The translations under genes were made by a program, and so were the position numbers. From positions 186,001 to 250,000 of the forward strand of contig NZ_JAUNVZ010000001.1 of NCBI RefSeq assembly GCF_030540545.1: a stretch of 64,000 nt of DNA, given 5' to 3'. Within the stretch, counting starts at the first letter, position 1. Every line of letters starts with the position of its first letter. The notes beneath the pieces are model-generated. The model ran no database searches. It saw nothing but the letters and a program-made list of their open reading frames with translations, and was not told where the DNA came from. Of the stretch, positions 51,270 to 60,833 are shown piece after piece. The stretch is from Rothia sp. (in: high G+C Gram-positive bacteria) (lineage in GTDB: Bacteria; Actinomycetota; Actinomycetes; Actinomycetales; Micrococcaceae).

Positions 51270-52261
51270 TGAGTGCTCAGATTGAACGCATGACCCTTGC
51301 CAGGGCAATTACTCGCGCCTTGGATGATGCCCTGACCGAGGACCCCAAGGTCGTTATGATGGGCGAGGATATTGGCCAGCTCGGCGGCGTGTACCGCATT
51401 ACCGAGGGTCTTATGGCTAAGCACGGTAAGCATCGCGTGATGGATGCGCCCCTGGGTGAATCCGGCATTATCGGTACCTCCATTGGTCTGGCGCTGCGCG
51501 GCTACCGCCCGGTGCCCGAGATTCAGTTCGACGGTTTCGTTTTCCCCGGTTACGACCAGATCACCAGCCAGCTGGCAAAGATCCATAATCGTACCGATAA
51601 GCAGTACACCGTGCCGGTGACTATCCGTATTCCCTACGGCGGTCTGATTGGCTCTGTGGAGCACCACTCCGAGTCTCCCGAGGCGCTCTTTGCTCACACC
51701 GCGGGTCTGCGTATTATTACGCCCTCCAGCCCGCACGACGCCTATTGGATGACCCGCAAGGCCATTGAACACCCCGACCCGATTATTATTTTCGAGCCCA
51801 AGCGTCGCTATTGGCTCAAGGGTGAAGTGGACTTCTCGGATACCTCCTTTGACCCGTTTAAGGCTCAGGTGGTTCGCGAGGGTACCGACGCAACCATTGT
51901 TGCTTATGGCCCGCTGGTTCCTACCGCTCTTGCTGCTGCCGAAGCTGCTGCTGAAGAGGGTCGCTCCGTTGAAGTGATTGACCTGCGTTCCATTTCCCCG
52001 ATGGATGTGCCCACGGTGGCTGCCTCGGTGGAGAAGACTGGCCGCCTGATTATTGCCCACGAGGCACCGCGTTTTGGTGGTGTGGGTGGTGAGCTCGCGT
52101 CGGCTATTTCTGAGCGTTGCTTCTTTAGCCTGAAGTCCCCGGTGATGCGCGTGGGCGGCTACTACCTGCCCTACCCCGTTTCGGGTGTTGAGGAAGAGTA
52201 TGTGCCCGATATGGATCGCATTCTGGATGCCGTGGATCGAGCATTTGAGTACGAGCTCTAA
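51269..52261 (+). CDS. 2-oxoacid dehydrogenase E1 beta
   Basis: 330 aa; ATG 51269 overlaps the E1 alpha stop by one base (TAATG). The transketolase-like fold is clear: VVMMGEDIGQLGGVYRITEGL, GESGIIGTSIGLAL, EIQFDGFVFPGYDQI and the C-terminal VEVIDLRSISPMD. It pairs with E1 alpha to decarboxylate a 2-oxoacid on thiamine diphosphate and passes the acyl group to E2. Confidence 0.95.
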   Translation: MSAQIERMTLARAITRALDDALTEDPKVVMMGEDIGQLGGVYRITEGLMAKHGKHRVMDAPLGESGIIGTSIGLALRGYRPVPEIQFDGFVFPGYDQITSQLAKIHNRTDKQYTVPVTIRIPYGGLIGSVEHHSESPEALFAHTAGLRIITPSSPHDAYWMTRKAIEHPDPIIIFEPKRRYWLKGEVDFSDTSFDPFKAQVVREGTDATIVAYGPLVPTALAAAEAAAEEGRSVEVIDLRSISPMDVPTVAASVEKTGRLIIAHEAPRFGGVGGELASAISERCFFSLKSPVMRVGGYYLPYPVSGVEEEYVPDMDRILDAVDRAFEYEL

Positions 52262-52324
52262 GAACTAAATAAATTCCCGCGAAGAATATAGATGTTTATC
52301 TATATTCCCTAGCGAAAGGCTAGA

Positions 52325-53842
52325 ATGTCCCAGATTTTTGAGCTGCCCGATGTGGGCGAAGGCCTGACCGAAGCAGAAATTCTCTCCTGGAAGGTAGCTG
52401 TCGGCTCCCAGGTCGCCATTAACGATGTGCTGGTAGAAATCGAAACCGCCAAATCCGTGGTGGAGCTACCCTCCCCCTACGCGGGTACCGTAGAGAAGCT
52501 CTACGCCGCCGAGGGTGACACCGTTGAGACCGGCTCACCCATCATCGCCATTAGCGGCGGTGAAGCCAGCGGTAGCGACGCCCCCGCTCCGGCAGCAGAA
52601 TCCCTGCCCGAGGCGGTCACCTCCGAGCCCGATAGCGATTCCCGCCCGCTGGTCGGTTCCGGTCCCAAGGCCGATACCGTCAAGCGCCGCGCCCGCAAGT
52701 CCCGCACCGCGCCCATTGCCTCCAGCCCGGTAGCTACCGCAGCTGCCAGCGCACCGGCACAGCCCGTAGTCCCCGCAGAACCCCTGCTGGGTCACGCGCC
52801 CGTAGACGCCGGCGGACGCAATGCCGGTCTGCTCTCCGAGCTTGCCGACCGCGCCTCCAAGCTGGTGGAAAATAGCCCCCTGAACACCGTGGTGCAGCGT
52901 CTGACCGGCACCCAGAATGCACCCGCACAGACGGCACCCCAGGCACCTGCAACCCCCGCCGTGGCACAGACCCTGGCGGCACCTCCCGTGCGCCTTGCCG
53001 CCAAGGAAATGGGTGTGGATTTGACCCAGGTACCGCCCACCGGTTCCCGCGGCCAGGTGACCAAGCAGGATCTGCTCAACTACGTGGCTCACCTGAACGA
53101 CGTGCAGGAATCCTACGATAAGCACTGGTACCCCTCCACGAGCACCGGCGACCGCATTGAGCGTATCCTCGTGCGCGGCGTGCGCAAGGCGACCGCTAAG
53201 GCTATGGTTCACTCCGCCTTTACCGCCCCGCACGTCTCGATTTTTGTGGATGTGGATGCAACCCGCACCATGGAGTTCGTCAAGCGTCTGAAGAAGTCCC
53301 GCCACTTTGAGGGTATTAAGGTGACCCCGCTGCTGGTGCTTGCTGCCGCCGTGATTTGGGCTGCTGAGCGTAACCCGCAGGTCAACGCCACCTGGACCGA
53401 CTCCGAGATTCAGATTAAGCACTATATGAACCTGGGTATTGCTGCGGCAACCCCGCGCGGTCTGATGGTGCCCAATATTAAGGATGCTCAGGAGCTGTCC
53501 CTGCGCGAGCTGGCGGTGGCTCTGAATAACCTGACCACCCGCGCCCGCGAGGGTAAGACTCAGCCTGCTGAGATGGCAAACGGTACCCTGACCATTACCA
53601 ATATTGGTTCCCTGGGTATTGATACCGGTACCCCGATTATTAACCCGGGTGAGGTTGCTATTGTTGCCTTCGGTACCATCAAGCAGAAGCCCTGGGTGGT
53701 GGATGGTGAAGTGATTCCTCGCTGGGTGACTACCCTGGGCGGTTCCTTCGACCACCGTCTGCTGGACGGCGACCTTTCGGCTCGTTTTATGGCCGATGTT
53801 GCCGCGATTCTTGAAGAGCCGGCAATGCTTCTGGACTCCTAA
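52325..53842 (+). CDS. Dihydrolipoamide acyltransferase E2
   Basis: 505 aa. One lipoyl domain (residues about 1-78) with the lipoylated Lys in [14 protein letters not shown], then an Ala/Pro linker, an E3/E1-binding domain ([29 protein letters not shown]), and the catalytic domain with [22 protein letters not shown] and [15 protein letters not shown] (H-R-x-x-D-G). No E3 (lipoamide dehydrogenase) gene follows, so E3 is encoded elsewhere. It closes the operon, 63 bp after E1 beta. Confidence 0.95.
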   Translation: MSQIFELPDVGEGLTEAEILSWKVAVGSQVAINDVLVEIETAKSVVELPSPYAGTVEKLYAAEGDTVETGSPIIAISGGEASGSDAPAPAAESLPEAVTSEPDSDSRPLVGSGPKADTVKRRARKSRTAPIASSPVATAAASAPAQPVVPAEPLLGHAPVDAGGRNAGLLSELADRASKLVENSPLNTVVQRLTGTQNAPAQTAPQAPATPAVAQTLAAPPVRLAAKEMGVDLTQVPPTGSRGQVTKQDLLNYVAHLNDVQESYDKHWYPSTSTGDRIERILVRGVRKATAKAMVHSAFTAPHVSIFVDVDATRTMEFVKRLKKSRHFEGIKVTPLLVLAAAVIWAAERNPQVNATWTDSEIQIKHYMNLGIAAATPRGLMVPNIKDAQELSLRELAVALNNLTTRAREGKTQPAEMANGTLTITNIGSLGIDTGTPIINPGEVAIVAFGTIKQKPWVVDGEVIPRWVTTLGGSFDHRLLDGDLSARFMADVAAILEEPAMLLDS

Positions 53843-53862
53843 ATATAGGCGCTAAACCATAG

Positions 53863-53901
53863 AAGCCCGCCGCCCTCGATAATAGAGGGCGGCGGGCTTT
53901 T
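53863..53901. terminator. Terminator of the dehydrogenase operon
   Basis: AAGCCCGCCGCCCTC (53863-53877) pairs perfectly with 53885-53899, then TTTT. It faces the 53924 gene. Confidence 0.9.
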
Positions 53902-53923
53902 CGCTATCTTTTAGGTGGTTAAC

Positions 53924-54952
53924 CTAGTGTTCAACACTCGGGTAGCGCTCCACACGGCGGTGATAAATACGACCGCATAGACCACCCAGCAGAGCACCCA
54001 GCAGGGCAATGAGCAGGAAGAGAACAAAAGCGAGGAAACCGTTGACCTGCACCGAAGTGGTCAAGAAGGACTGAGCCGAGAAGGGCGCAAAGGAGCCGCT
54101 GAACTGACCCGGCATAGCGGCGGTAAGCACACTGGCAATACCGACGCTAAGCACCAGCCACAGCCATACCGACCAACCCTGCTTCACCGGGGCAAAGCGC
54201 GCCATGCGAGCAGCGGTATAACCGCCAGCCCACGCAGAGAGCAGATAGCTACCACCCAGCAGGCTCGCGTAAAGCACGCCGTTGCTACCCTGAGCCAGCA
54301 GCTGGCTGACGGTATCCGGGGCGCTGGGTAGGGAAGCACCGGCGGGCAGAATCGCCGGAGCTGCCACATGCAGCACCAGGCTAATAGCCCAGGAGAAGAA
54401 AGAGAAAGCACCCATGAAAGCCGCCAGACCCATCAGCCCCGGAATAATCTGCATGCGGCCAAAACGCTGCTGCTGAGCGCTGAGAGCATCGCTAGGTTCC
54501 ATCTCGGGGGAGAAAAGATCGGTCTCCGCGCCGGATACATGGGCTGAGGGCGCCGGGGTAGAAACGGCAGCAGCGGAAGAGGCTCCAGGAATAGTAGCCT
54601 CGGGCGCTGCAGCGGGCGCAGAAGCTGCGGGAGCAACCTGCGGAATAGCGGTAGTAACTGCCGCGGGTACTGCCGGGCGCAGAAGGGAGGTTACCGGGGT
54701 GGTTGCCTCCTCATCCGGGGTGTCCAGCCAGCTAATATCGCCGGAGGCGGGAGCCTCATAGGCGGACTGGGGCGCACTTTCGCGCTGGGCAGCGGCGGGG
54801 GAGGGCGCGGCATTCTGCAGCAGGGACTCATCCAGCAGGACGGTCGCCTCATCGCTGGCAAAAGCTGCATCCCAGGCGCTGTGATCGCTGCGCTGCGCCT
54901 GTTGCGAAGACGCCGACTGCTGGGGGTTCTGGGGGTTAGGAATCTGGCTCAT
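53924..54952 (-). CDS. Membrane protein with Ala/Pro-rich cytoplasmic head
   Basis: 342 aa. The first 160 residues are disordered, Gln/Ala/Ser/Pro-rich, with acidic patches (FASDEATVLLDESLLQ, PEMEPSDALS). Four or five membrane helices follow (AFMGAFSFFSWAISLVLHVAA; YASLLGGSYLLSAWAGGY; LVLSVGIASVLTAAMP; FLAFVLFLLIALLGALLGGLCG), ending in a basic tail. It recalls the disordered-head proteins at 33.6-36 kb but is not the same domain. No function known. Confidence 0.75.
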   Translation of the reverse strand: MSQIPNPQNPQQSASSQQAQRSDHSAWDAAFASDEATVLLDESLLQNAAPSPAAAQRESAPQSAYEAPASGDISWLDTPDEEATTPVTSLLRPAVPAAVTTAIPQVAPAASAPAAAPEATIPGASSAAAVSTPAPSAHVSGAETDLFSPEMEPSDALSAQQQRFGRMQIIPGLMGLAAFMGAFSFFSWAISLVLHVAAPAILPAGASLPSAPDTVSQLLAQGSNGVLYASLLGGSYLLSAWAGGYTAARMARFAPVKQGWSVWLWLVLSVGIASVLTAAMPGQFSGSFAPFSAQSFLTTSVQVNGFLAFVLFLLIALLGALLGGLCGRIYHRRVERYPSVEH

Positions 54953-54984
54953 ATCTACCTATCGATGGATCGCTCAAGAGATAA

Positions 54985-55683
54985 CTACTGCGAAGAAGAG
55001 TAGAACTCTTCGGCAGCGGCAATCTCTTCAGCACTGTACTGGTGCGGGTGCGCCGGGCGCTCATCCTCGCCCACATAGCGAATAACACGTGCCGGATTAC
55101 CCACCGCAATAGCATGAGCGGGGATATCCTTGGTGACAACCGATCCGGCACCGATGACCGCATTATCCCCAATGCTCACGCCGCCGAGAATAATAGCGCC
55201 GCCACCAATCCACACATTGGAACCAATGCTAATGGGCTCGCCACCCTCCCAGAATGCCTTGCGGTCACCGGGGTTCAGCGGATGAGTGGGGGTCAAAAAT
55301 TGCACATTCGGGCCCACCAGCACATAGTCGCCAAAGGTTACCGGGGCGACATCCAAAATGGTGGTGTTGAAATTAAAGAAACAGTGGTGACCAATAAAAG
55401 TATTGGTGCCGTAGTCAAAGGTCAGCGGCGGGCGCATATGCGATTTCTCGCCGTAGGCACCCAGTCCACCGCGCAGCAGCTCATCGGCCTGTTCCTGCTT
55501 ACCTTCACGGTAGAGCTGGGCGTAATCCTGCGCAATGGAATAAATCGATGCCGTAATAGCGGCGCATCCTGCATCCGGCTTATAGACGGTACCGGCAACC
55601 ATGCGACGATAAACCTCCCCGTGCTCAGTATCGAAAACAGCGGGGGTGGTGGTCAGCGGTGCGGGGGAATCAGAAACGCTCAT
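54985..55683 (-). CDS. Sugar O-acetyltransferase (LacA/maltose acetyltransferase family)
   Basis: 232 aa. The Mac N-terminal region ([14 protein letters not shown]) precedes a left-handed beta-helix of hexapeptide repeats ([68 protein letters not shown]). [12 protein letters not shown] has the catalytic His. It acetylates a sugar using acetyl-CoA. It begins one base after the stop of the small gene at 55685, so they are coupled. Confidence 0.92.
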   Translation of the reverse strand: MSVSDSPAPLTTTPAVFDTEHGEVYRRMVAGTVYKPDAGCAAITASIYSIAQDYAQLYREGKQEQADELLRGGLGAYGEKSHMRPPLTFDYGTNTFIGHHCFFNFNTTILDVAPVTFGDYVLVGPNVQFLTPTHPLNPGDRKAFWEGGEPISIGSNVWIGGGAIILGGVSIGDNAVIGAGSVVTKDIPAHAIAVGNPARVIRYVGEDERPAHPHQYSAEEIAAAEEFYSSSQ

Positions 55684-55684
55684 T

Positions 55685-55831
55685 TTACTTTCCGTAGAAC
55701 AGATACATCAGCAGAATAATCAGTGCGCCGACAGCAATAACCAGCAGACCGGCGATCAAAAAGCGTTTGGAAATTTCACGCAGCAGCTGCTTGAAGAGCT
55801 GGTCGTAGTACTCGTCCTGTTTTTTACCCAT
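55685..55831 (-). CDS. 48-residue single-pass membrane protein
   Basis: 48 aa from ATG 55831: [20 protein letters not shown], then a basic SKR, a membrane helix [20 protein letters not shown], and LFYGK. Its stop and the acetyltransferase ATG are one base apart, which supports it as a real co-translated gene. Function unknown. Confidence 0.65.
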   Translation of the reverse strand: MGKKQDEYYDQLFKQLLREISKRFLIAGLLVIAVGALIILLMYLFYGK

Positions 55832-55925
55832 AACTACCAGTCTACCCGCTGGAGCATAAAAATTCGTAGGGTATTCCCAGCTTGTGAGCTTGGTGTTTGG
55901 CGCGCGCAAAAGGCACAATCGAACT

Positions 55926-57668
55926 ATGACCAACGCGCAGTTTTCTCCCGCCGGTTCTGCACCGGTTGTTATTCCCGATAATCCGCTTAAAGAGCGACCC
56001 TGGTTGAAGGATTATTCTCCCGGGGTGGCAGCCAATGTGCAGCTTCCCGAAACTTCCCTAACTCACCTGATGGAGGAGGCAGTTCGTGCCGTGCCCTCCA
56101 AGGTTGCGTTGGAGTTCTTCGGCGCGACCACCACCTACGCCCAGCTGGGTGAGCAGATTGAGCGCGCTGCTGAGGGTTTGCGTCGCGCAGGTGTGCAGGC
56201 GGGCGACCGTGTGGCTATTATTCTGCCCAATTGCCCGCAGCATATTGTTGCTTTCTACGCGATTGTGCGCCTGGGCGCGATTGTGGTTGAGCACAACCCC
56301 CTGTACACCGGTGCTGAGCTGCGCCATATGTTTGAGGATCACGGCGCCAAGGCGGCGATTGTGTGGGATAAGATTGCCGAGCATGTGACCGGCCTGCCCG
56401 CTGATATTCGCCCCTCTCATATTTACGCGGTGAATATGGTCTCGGCTATGCCTGCAACCATGCGCGCTATGCTCAAGCTGCCGGTGAAGAAGGCACGCGA
56501 GTCTCGCGCCAAGCTGGAGGGTGCAGCTCCGGGCACCACGAGCTGGAAGCAGCTGCTCAAAAATGAGCGCCTGAGCGCTGACCACCACCGCCCCGGTGCG
56601 CACGATGTGGCTCTGCTGCAATACACTTCAGGTACGACCGGTCTGCCCAAGGGCGTTATGCTCACCCACCGTAATCTTGAATCTAATGGTCGTATGGGCG
56701 AGGCGTGGATTCAGCCCGGCGATGACGAAGTGATTTACTCGGTGCTGCCTCTTTTCCATGCCTACGGTATGACCCTGGGCTTGACCATTTCAGCCCTGTG
56801 CCGCGCTAAGCTGGTTCTTTTCCCCACCGTGGATATGGACCTGATGCTCAAAGCAATGAAGAAAAGCCGCCCGACCGTGCTGCCCGCGGTGCCTCCGGTG
56901 TATCGTCGTCTGCTGGATGTGGCGAAGGAACGCGGCGTGTCTCTGCAGGGTATTCGCTATGCGGTATCCGGTGCAATGAACCTGCCCCCGGAATTGGTGG
57001 CTGAGTGGGAGGAAGCCTCCGGCGGTTATATGGTGGAGGGTTACGGTCTGACCGAGTGTGCGCCGCTGGTCTCCTGCAATCCGCTCAACGACACTCGTCG
57101 TGCTGGTTCTATCGGTATTCCCTTCCCGAGCACCGATATTCGCGTGGTGGATCCCGAGACCCTGGAAGACGTTGCCCCCGGCCAGGAGGGCGAGCTGTGG
57201 GTGGCTGGGCCTCAGCGTTTTGCCGGCTATTGGAAGCGCGAGGAGGATACTCAGCGCACCATTACTGCCGATGGCTGGTTGCGTACCGGTGATATTGTGC
57301 GCCTGGATGAGGACTTCTTTATTCAGATTGTGGATCGCATTAAGGAAGTTATTATTACCGGCGGCTTTAATGTTTCGCCCACCGAGGTTGAGATTGCCCT
57401 CAAGCAGCACGATTCTGTGGCGGATGCCGCGGTGGTGGGTATTCCTCAGCCTGGCGGTGGCGAGATGGTGGTTGCTGCGGTGATTGCGGCTCCCGGTTTT
57501 GTGCCTCAGGAGCATGAGCTGCGCGAGCATTGCTATGAGCGTGTGACGCGCTATAAGGTGCCGCGCCGCGTGGTGGTAGTTGATGATTTGCCGCGTTCCA
57601 TGCTGGGTAAGGTGCTGCGCCGTAAGGTGCGTGAGCAGCTGCTGGCTTCGGGCGAATTCGACGCTTAA
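55926..57668 (+). CDS. Long-chain acyl-CoA synthetase
   Basis: 580 aa from ATG 55926. AMP-forming enzyme: P-loop LLQYTSGTTGLPKGVMLTHRN, A5 EGYGLTECAPLVSCNP, A7 DGWLRTGDIVRLDEDFFIQIVDRIKEVIITGGFN, and the catalytic Lys in RSMLGKVLRRK (only motifs quoted). It activates fatty acids as CoA thioesters. It is divergent from the 55831 gene, with CACAAT 6 bases before the ATG, so the transcript may be leaderless. Confidence 0.92.
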   Translation: MTNAQFSPAGSAPVVIPDNPLKERPWLKDYSPGVAANVQLPETSLTHLMEEAVRAVPSKVALEFFGATTTYAQLGEQIERAAEGLRRAGVQAGDRVAIILPNCPQHIVAFYAIVRLGAIVVEHNPLYTGAELRHMFEDHGAKAAIVWDKIAEHVTGLPADIRPSHIYAVNMVSAMPATMRAMLKLPVKKARESRAKLEGAAPGTTSWKQLLKNERLSADHHRPGAHDVALLQYTSGTTGLPKGVMLTHRNLESNGRMGEAWIQPGDDEVIYSVLPLFHAYGMTLGLTISALCRAKLVLFPTVDMDLMLKAMKKSRPTVLPAVPPVYRRLLDVAKERGVSLQGIRYAVSGAMNLPPELVAEWEEASGGYMVEGYGLTECAPLVSCNPLNDTRRAGSIGIPFPSTDIRVVDPETLEDVAPGQEGELWVAGPQRFAGYWKREEDTQRTITADGWLRTGDIVRLDEDFFIQIVDRIKEVIITGGFNVSPTEVEIALKQHDSVADAAVVGIPQPGGGEMVVAAVIAAPGFVPQEHELREHCYERVTRYKVPRRVVVVDDLPRSMLGKVLRRKVREQLLASGEFDA

Positions 57669-57688
57669 GGCTCAATACTCCTCACAGG

Positions 57689-57724
57689 GTGGGGTGGGTA
57701 GTGAATACTACTCGCCCCACTTTT
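57689..57724 (+). terminator. Terminator of the acyl-CoA synthetase gene
   Basis: GTGGGGTGGGTAGT (57689-57702) pairs with ACTACTCGCCCCAC (57707-57720), followed by TTTT. Confidence 0.88.
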
Positions 57725-57774
57725 GTGCCCTGGATGGTATGTACACACATCGAGCAAGCACCTGGCTTGCTCTG

Positions 57775-57813
57775 TTGCTGTATGACGGCATATTTCGTAA
57801 TATTACGAAATAT
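57775..57813 (+). promoter_or_regulatory. metQ promoter with palindromic operator over the -10
   Basis: TTGCTG (57775-57780), 17-base spacer, TAATAT (57798-57803). The bases 57790-57813 are a perfect 24-bp palindrome with core TTTCGTAATATTACGAAA that covers the -10. ATGACGG occurs on both sides (57782-57788 and 57821-57827). A repressor bound here would block RNA polymerase. Confidence 0.75.
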
Positions 57814-57987
57814 TACGTTCATGACGGTGTATGTCTTCTTAAATGGAAACAACTACCACCCGAGAGCCTGCCCATGCTCTAATAAAAGCACACTATCTAT
57901 CTCATCCAGTTAGCACGGGCACCGCGCGGTATTGCGCCACCCCGCGATAGCAGGAATCCAGGAAAACCAACAGAAAGTTTCATAGCC

Positions 57988-58860
57988 GTGAAGAAGTTTG
58001 TTGCAGCACTCGCTGTTTTGCCCCTTGCCATCGGTCTGTCCGCTTGCGGTTCCGCAAGCAACACCGCCAAGGACGATAACAAGGTTGTCATTGGTGTGGT
58101 TGGCAGCGAAAGCGTGAACCAGGTCCTCAAGGACGAAGCAGCCAAGCAGGGCATCACCATCGAATACCGCGAATTTTCCGCGTACACCGAGCCCAACCCT
58201 GCACTGGAGTCCGGCGATACCGACATGAACCGCTTCCAGCACATCCCCTACCTGGCAAACTACAACGTTGCCAACGACAAGGAACTGGAAGTTGTCGGCC
58301 CCACCGTTATCTACCCCATGGCACTGTTCTCCAAGAAGCACAAGAGCCTGAACGACATCCCCTCCGGTGGCACCATCGCGATCCCCAACGACACCGTCAA
58401 TGAGGCACGTGCCCTGAACCTGCTGGAAGCAAACGGCCTGGTCAAGTTCAAGAGCGACAACATCTACATGCCCAAGGTTGACGACGTGGACACCTCCGCT
58501 TCCAAGGTTAAGGTCACCACCCTGGACGCGACCCAGACCGTCACCGCAATGGAATCCGTGGACGCATCCGTGGTCAACAATGACTTCATTAAGGACGCAG
58601 GCCTGGAGCCCAAGGATGCCCTGGCACAGGACGACCCCAAGAACCCCAAGGCACTGAAGTACGCAAACCTCTTCGTTTCCAAGAAGGAAAACGCAGATAA
58701 GGAAAGCTACAAGAAGGTCGTGGAAATCTACCACACCGAGCCCGTGCAGAAGGTTGTTCAGGAAGAAACCAAGAACACTGCTGTAGAGGTTAAGGCAAGC
58801 GCACAGGAGCTGCGTGAGCTGCTCAAGCAGGAGCAGGAAAACATTAAGAAGCAGAAGTAA
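57988..58860 (+). CDS. metQ: Methionine ABC transporter substrate-binding lipoprotein MetQ
   Basis: 290 aa from GTG 57988. The signal peptide ends AIGLSACGS (lipobox LSAC). NlpA/MetQ family marks are VIGVVGSESVNQVLKDEA, DTDMNRFQHIPYL, and IAIPNDTVNEARALNLLEANGLVKFK (motifs only). It binds methionine outside the cell and delivers it to MetNI. The last 35 residues are charged and helical. It is the first gene of metQ-metN-metI. Confidence 0.93.
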   Translation: MKKFVAALAVLPLAIGLSACGSASNTAKDDNKVVIGVVGSESVNQVLKDEAAKQGITIEYREFSAYTEPNPALESGDTDMNRFQHIPYLANYNVANDKELEVVGPTVIYPMALFSKKHKSLNDIPSGGTIAIPNDTVNEARALNLLEANGLVKFKSDNIYMPKVDDVDTSASKVKVTTLDATQTVTAMESVDASVVNNDFIKDAGLEPKDALAQDDPKNPKALKYANLFVSKKENADKESYKKVVEIYHTEPVQKVVQEETKNTAVEVKASAQELRELLKQEQENIKKQK

Positions 58861-58871
58861 GCTTCACCCGT

Positions 58872-58911
58872 GAACAAGCGGTAAACCGAGAACACCGGTT
58901 TACCGCTGTTC
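58872..58911 (+). other. Strong hairpin between metQ and metN
   Basis: GCGGTAAACC (58878-58887) pairs perfectly with 58897-58906, extended by GAACA/TGTTC around a bulged A. No T-run follows, so it is more likely an mRNA-stabilising or attenuating element that raises MetQ over MetNI than a full terminator. Confidence 0.65.
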
Positions 58912-59004
58912 GCGTCTCATCGCAGAACCAAGAATAATACTTATCTGCACCAGATATTGAACAATCACCGGGCATACCGGAAGAGAAGAGTAAAGCGAGC
59001 GGCA

Positions 59005-60054
59005 ATGAGCGAGAATGCACAGCCCACCACCGCCGAACCCATGGTCGTCCTGGATAAGGTCACCAAAGAATACGGCAAAGGTGACAAGATCGTCACCGCG
59101 GTCAACAACGTATCCCTGACCATTAACAAGGGCGAAATCTTCGCCATTATCGGCTACTCCGGTGCCGGTAAGTCCACCCTGGTCCGCATGATCAACGGTC
59201 TGGAATCCACCACCCGCGGCACCCTGACCGTGGACAGCTTTGAAATCTCCGGCAAGACCGATAGCCAGCTACGTCAAGCCCGCACCAATATCGGCATGAT
59301 CTTCCAGCAGTTCAACCTCATGAACTCCCGCACCGTTGCCTCCAACGTGGAATTTCCCCTGAAGATCGCCGGCTGGGATAAGGCAAAGCGCCGCGCTCGC
59401 GTAGCAGAAATGCTCGAATTCGTGGGTCTTGCTGACCGCGCAGGCCACTACCCCAACCAGCTCTCGGGCGGTCAGAAGCAGCGCGTGGGTATCGCCCGCG
59501 CCCTGGCAACCAGCCCCTCCCTGCTGCTGGCGGACGAATCCACCAGCGCGCTGGACCCGGAAACCACCCAGGAAGTGCTCGCCCTGCTCAAAAAGGTGAA
59601 CCGCGAACTGGGTATTACCGTGGTCGTTATTACCCACGAAATGGACGTGGTCTCCTCCATCGCCGACCGTGTAGCCGTCATGGAAACCGGCCGCGTGGTT
59701 GAAGAAGGCAATGTCTACGACGTGTTCTCCAACCCGCAGACCGAGGTGGCAAAGCTCTTTGTGGCAACCACCGTCAAGCTCGCCCCCACCGGCAGCGAGG
59801 CAGCAAGCCTGCGCGCAACCCACAAGGGTTACCTGGTCAACGTGGAAATTGTGGAAGGCAACCAGGAATTGGGTAAGGTACTTTCCCGCCTGAGCGAACG
59901 CAATATCCGCTTTAACATTGTTCAGGGCGGTATTGAAACCCTGCAGGGCAAGGCCTACGGCACCCTAACCCTGGAACTGATCGGCGAAATTACCAGTGTT
60001 GACGCAGCCATTGCCGAACTGGGCACCGTTACCCGCGTGCAGGAGGTGCGCTAA
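59005..60054 (+). CDS. metN: Methionine ABC transporter ATPase MetN
   Basis: 349 aa from ATG 59005; the open frame extends to 58957 without support. Walker A GYSGAGKST, signature LSGGQKQRVGIARAL, Walker B SLLLADESTSALD, switch His VVITHEMD. The C-terminal 80 residues (HKGYLVNVEIVEGNQELG...) are a NIL domain, the methionine-sensing regulatory domain that inhibits transport when internal methionine is high. It overlaps metI by one base. Confidence 0.95.
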   Translation: MSENAQPTTAEPMVVLDKVTKEYGKGDKIVTAVNNVSLTINKGEIFAIIGYSGAGKSTLVRMINGLESTTRGTLTVDSFEISGKTDSQLRQARTNIGMIFQQFNLMNSRTVASNVEFPLKIAGWDKAKRRARVAEMLEFVGLADRAGHYPNQLSGGQKQRVGIARALATSPSLLLADESTSALDPETTQEVLALLKKVNRELGITVVVITHEMDVVSSIADRVAVMETGRVVEEGNVYDVFSNPQTEVAKLFVATTVKLAPTGSEAASLRATHKGYLVNVEIVEGNQELGKVLSRLSERNIRFNIVQGGIETLQGKAYGTLTLELIGEITSVDAAIAELGTVTRVQEVR

Positions 60055-60761
60055 TGTTTACCCCTAACTCTGTACCCGTCGCCGCTAAGGAATTCACCGG
60101 CGCTGAATGGAGCGATTTTATTAGCTCCAAGCTGGTCCCCGCCATCTGGGACACCCTGTACATGGTCTCAGCAACCATGATCATCGCCGGTTTTATTGGC
60201 CTGATCATCGGTGCACTGCTGTACACCACCCGACCCGGCAATATTTTCGCTAACCGTTTCGTCTACGGCGTGCTTAACGTGCTGGTCAATATTGTTCGCC
60301 CGATCCCCTTCATTATTTTGATTGCGGCACTGGGCAACTTGACGAATATTGTGGTGGGTACCCGCCTGGGCGTGAACGCGGCAATCTTCACCATGAGCTT
60401 CGGCGCGGCATTCGCTATTGCCCGCATTGTGGAGCAGAATATGGTCTCCATCGACCCGGGCGTGGTCGAGGCGGCTCGCGCAATGGGCGCCTCCAAGCTG
60501 CGTATTCTCTTCACCGTGATGATTCCCGAAGCTCTCGGCCCCTTGATCCTGGGCTACACCTTCATCATTATCGGTGTGGTGGATATGTCCGCTATGGCAG
60601 GTTATGTCGGTGCGGGCGGTCTGGGTAAGGTCGCCCTGGTGGACGGCTACCAGCGCTTCAATGACGGCGTGACCTGGGCTGTTGTGGCTATTATTATTGT
60701 GCTGGTGCAGCTGGTTCAGCTGGTCGGTAACACCCTGGCGAAGAAGGTTCTGCGCCGCTAA
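60054..60761 (+). CDS. metI: Methionine ABC transporter permease MetI
   Basis: 235 aa; ATG 60054 overlaps the metN stop (TAATG) and AGGAGG lies 8 bases upstream. Five membrane helices, with the coupling motif EAARAMGASKLRILFTVMIPEALGP (E-A-A...G) that contacts the ATPase. It ends the met importer operon. Confidence 0.95.
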   Translation: MFTPNSVPVAAKEFTGAEWSDFISSKLVPAIWDTLYMVSATMIIAGFIGLIIGALLYTTRPGNIFANRFVYGVLNVLVNIVRPIPFIILIAALGNLTNIVVGTRLGVNAAIFTMSFGAAFAIARIVEQNMVSIDPGVVEAARAMGASKLRILFTVMIPEALGPLILGYTFIIIGVVDMSAMAGYVGAGGLGKVALVDGYQRFNDGVTWAVVAIIIVLVQLVQLVGNTLAKKVLRR

Positions 60762-60783
60762 AAGCCGCTATACCGTATAGAAA

Positions 60784-60815
60784 TATCCCCGTCGTCCCTG
60801 TGGACGGCGGGGATA
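60784..60815. terminator. Terminator after metI
   Basis: TATCCCCGTCGTCC (60784-60797) pairs with 60802-60815 with one G-U, loop CTGT. It separates convergent genes. Confidence 0.85.
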
Positions 60816-60833
60816 CTCTTTTACGGCTAGTAT

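Larger units (their letters stand above)
57669..57987. other. 319-bp region: terminator, promoter-operator and leader of the met operon
   Basis: It carries the acyl-CoA synthetase terminator (57689-57724), an inverted repeat GAGCAAGC-N5-GCTTGCTC (57752-57772), the promoter and palindrome below, then about 170 bases of leader to GTG 57988. No known SAM riboswitch consensus was recognised. Confidence 0.6.

Noticed and set aside
50025..51308. 427-codon open frame on the minus strand over the E1 alpha gene
   Set aside because: It is a shadow of the E1 alpha gene, whose frame has full TPP motifs; the antisense product has no recognisable domain.
57725..57987. SAM riboswitch before metQ
   Set aside because: I could not match the leader to SAM-I, SAM-II or SAM-IV core sequences; the palindrome over the promoter is the better explanation.
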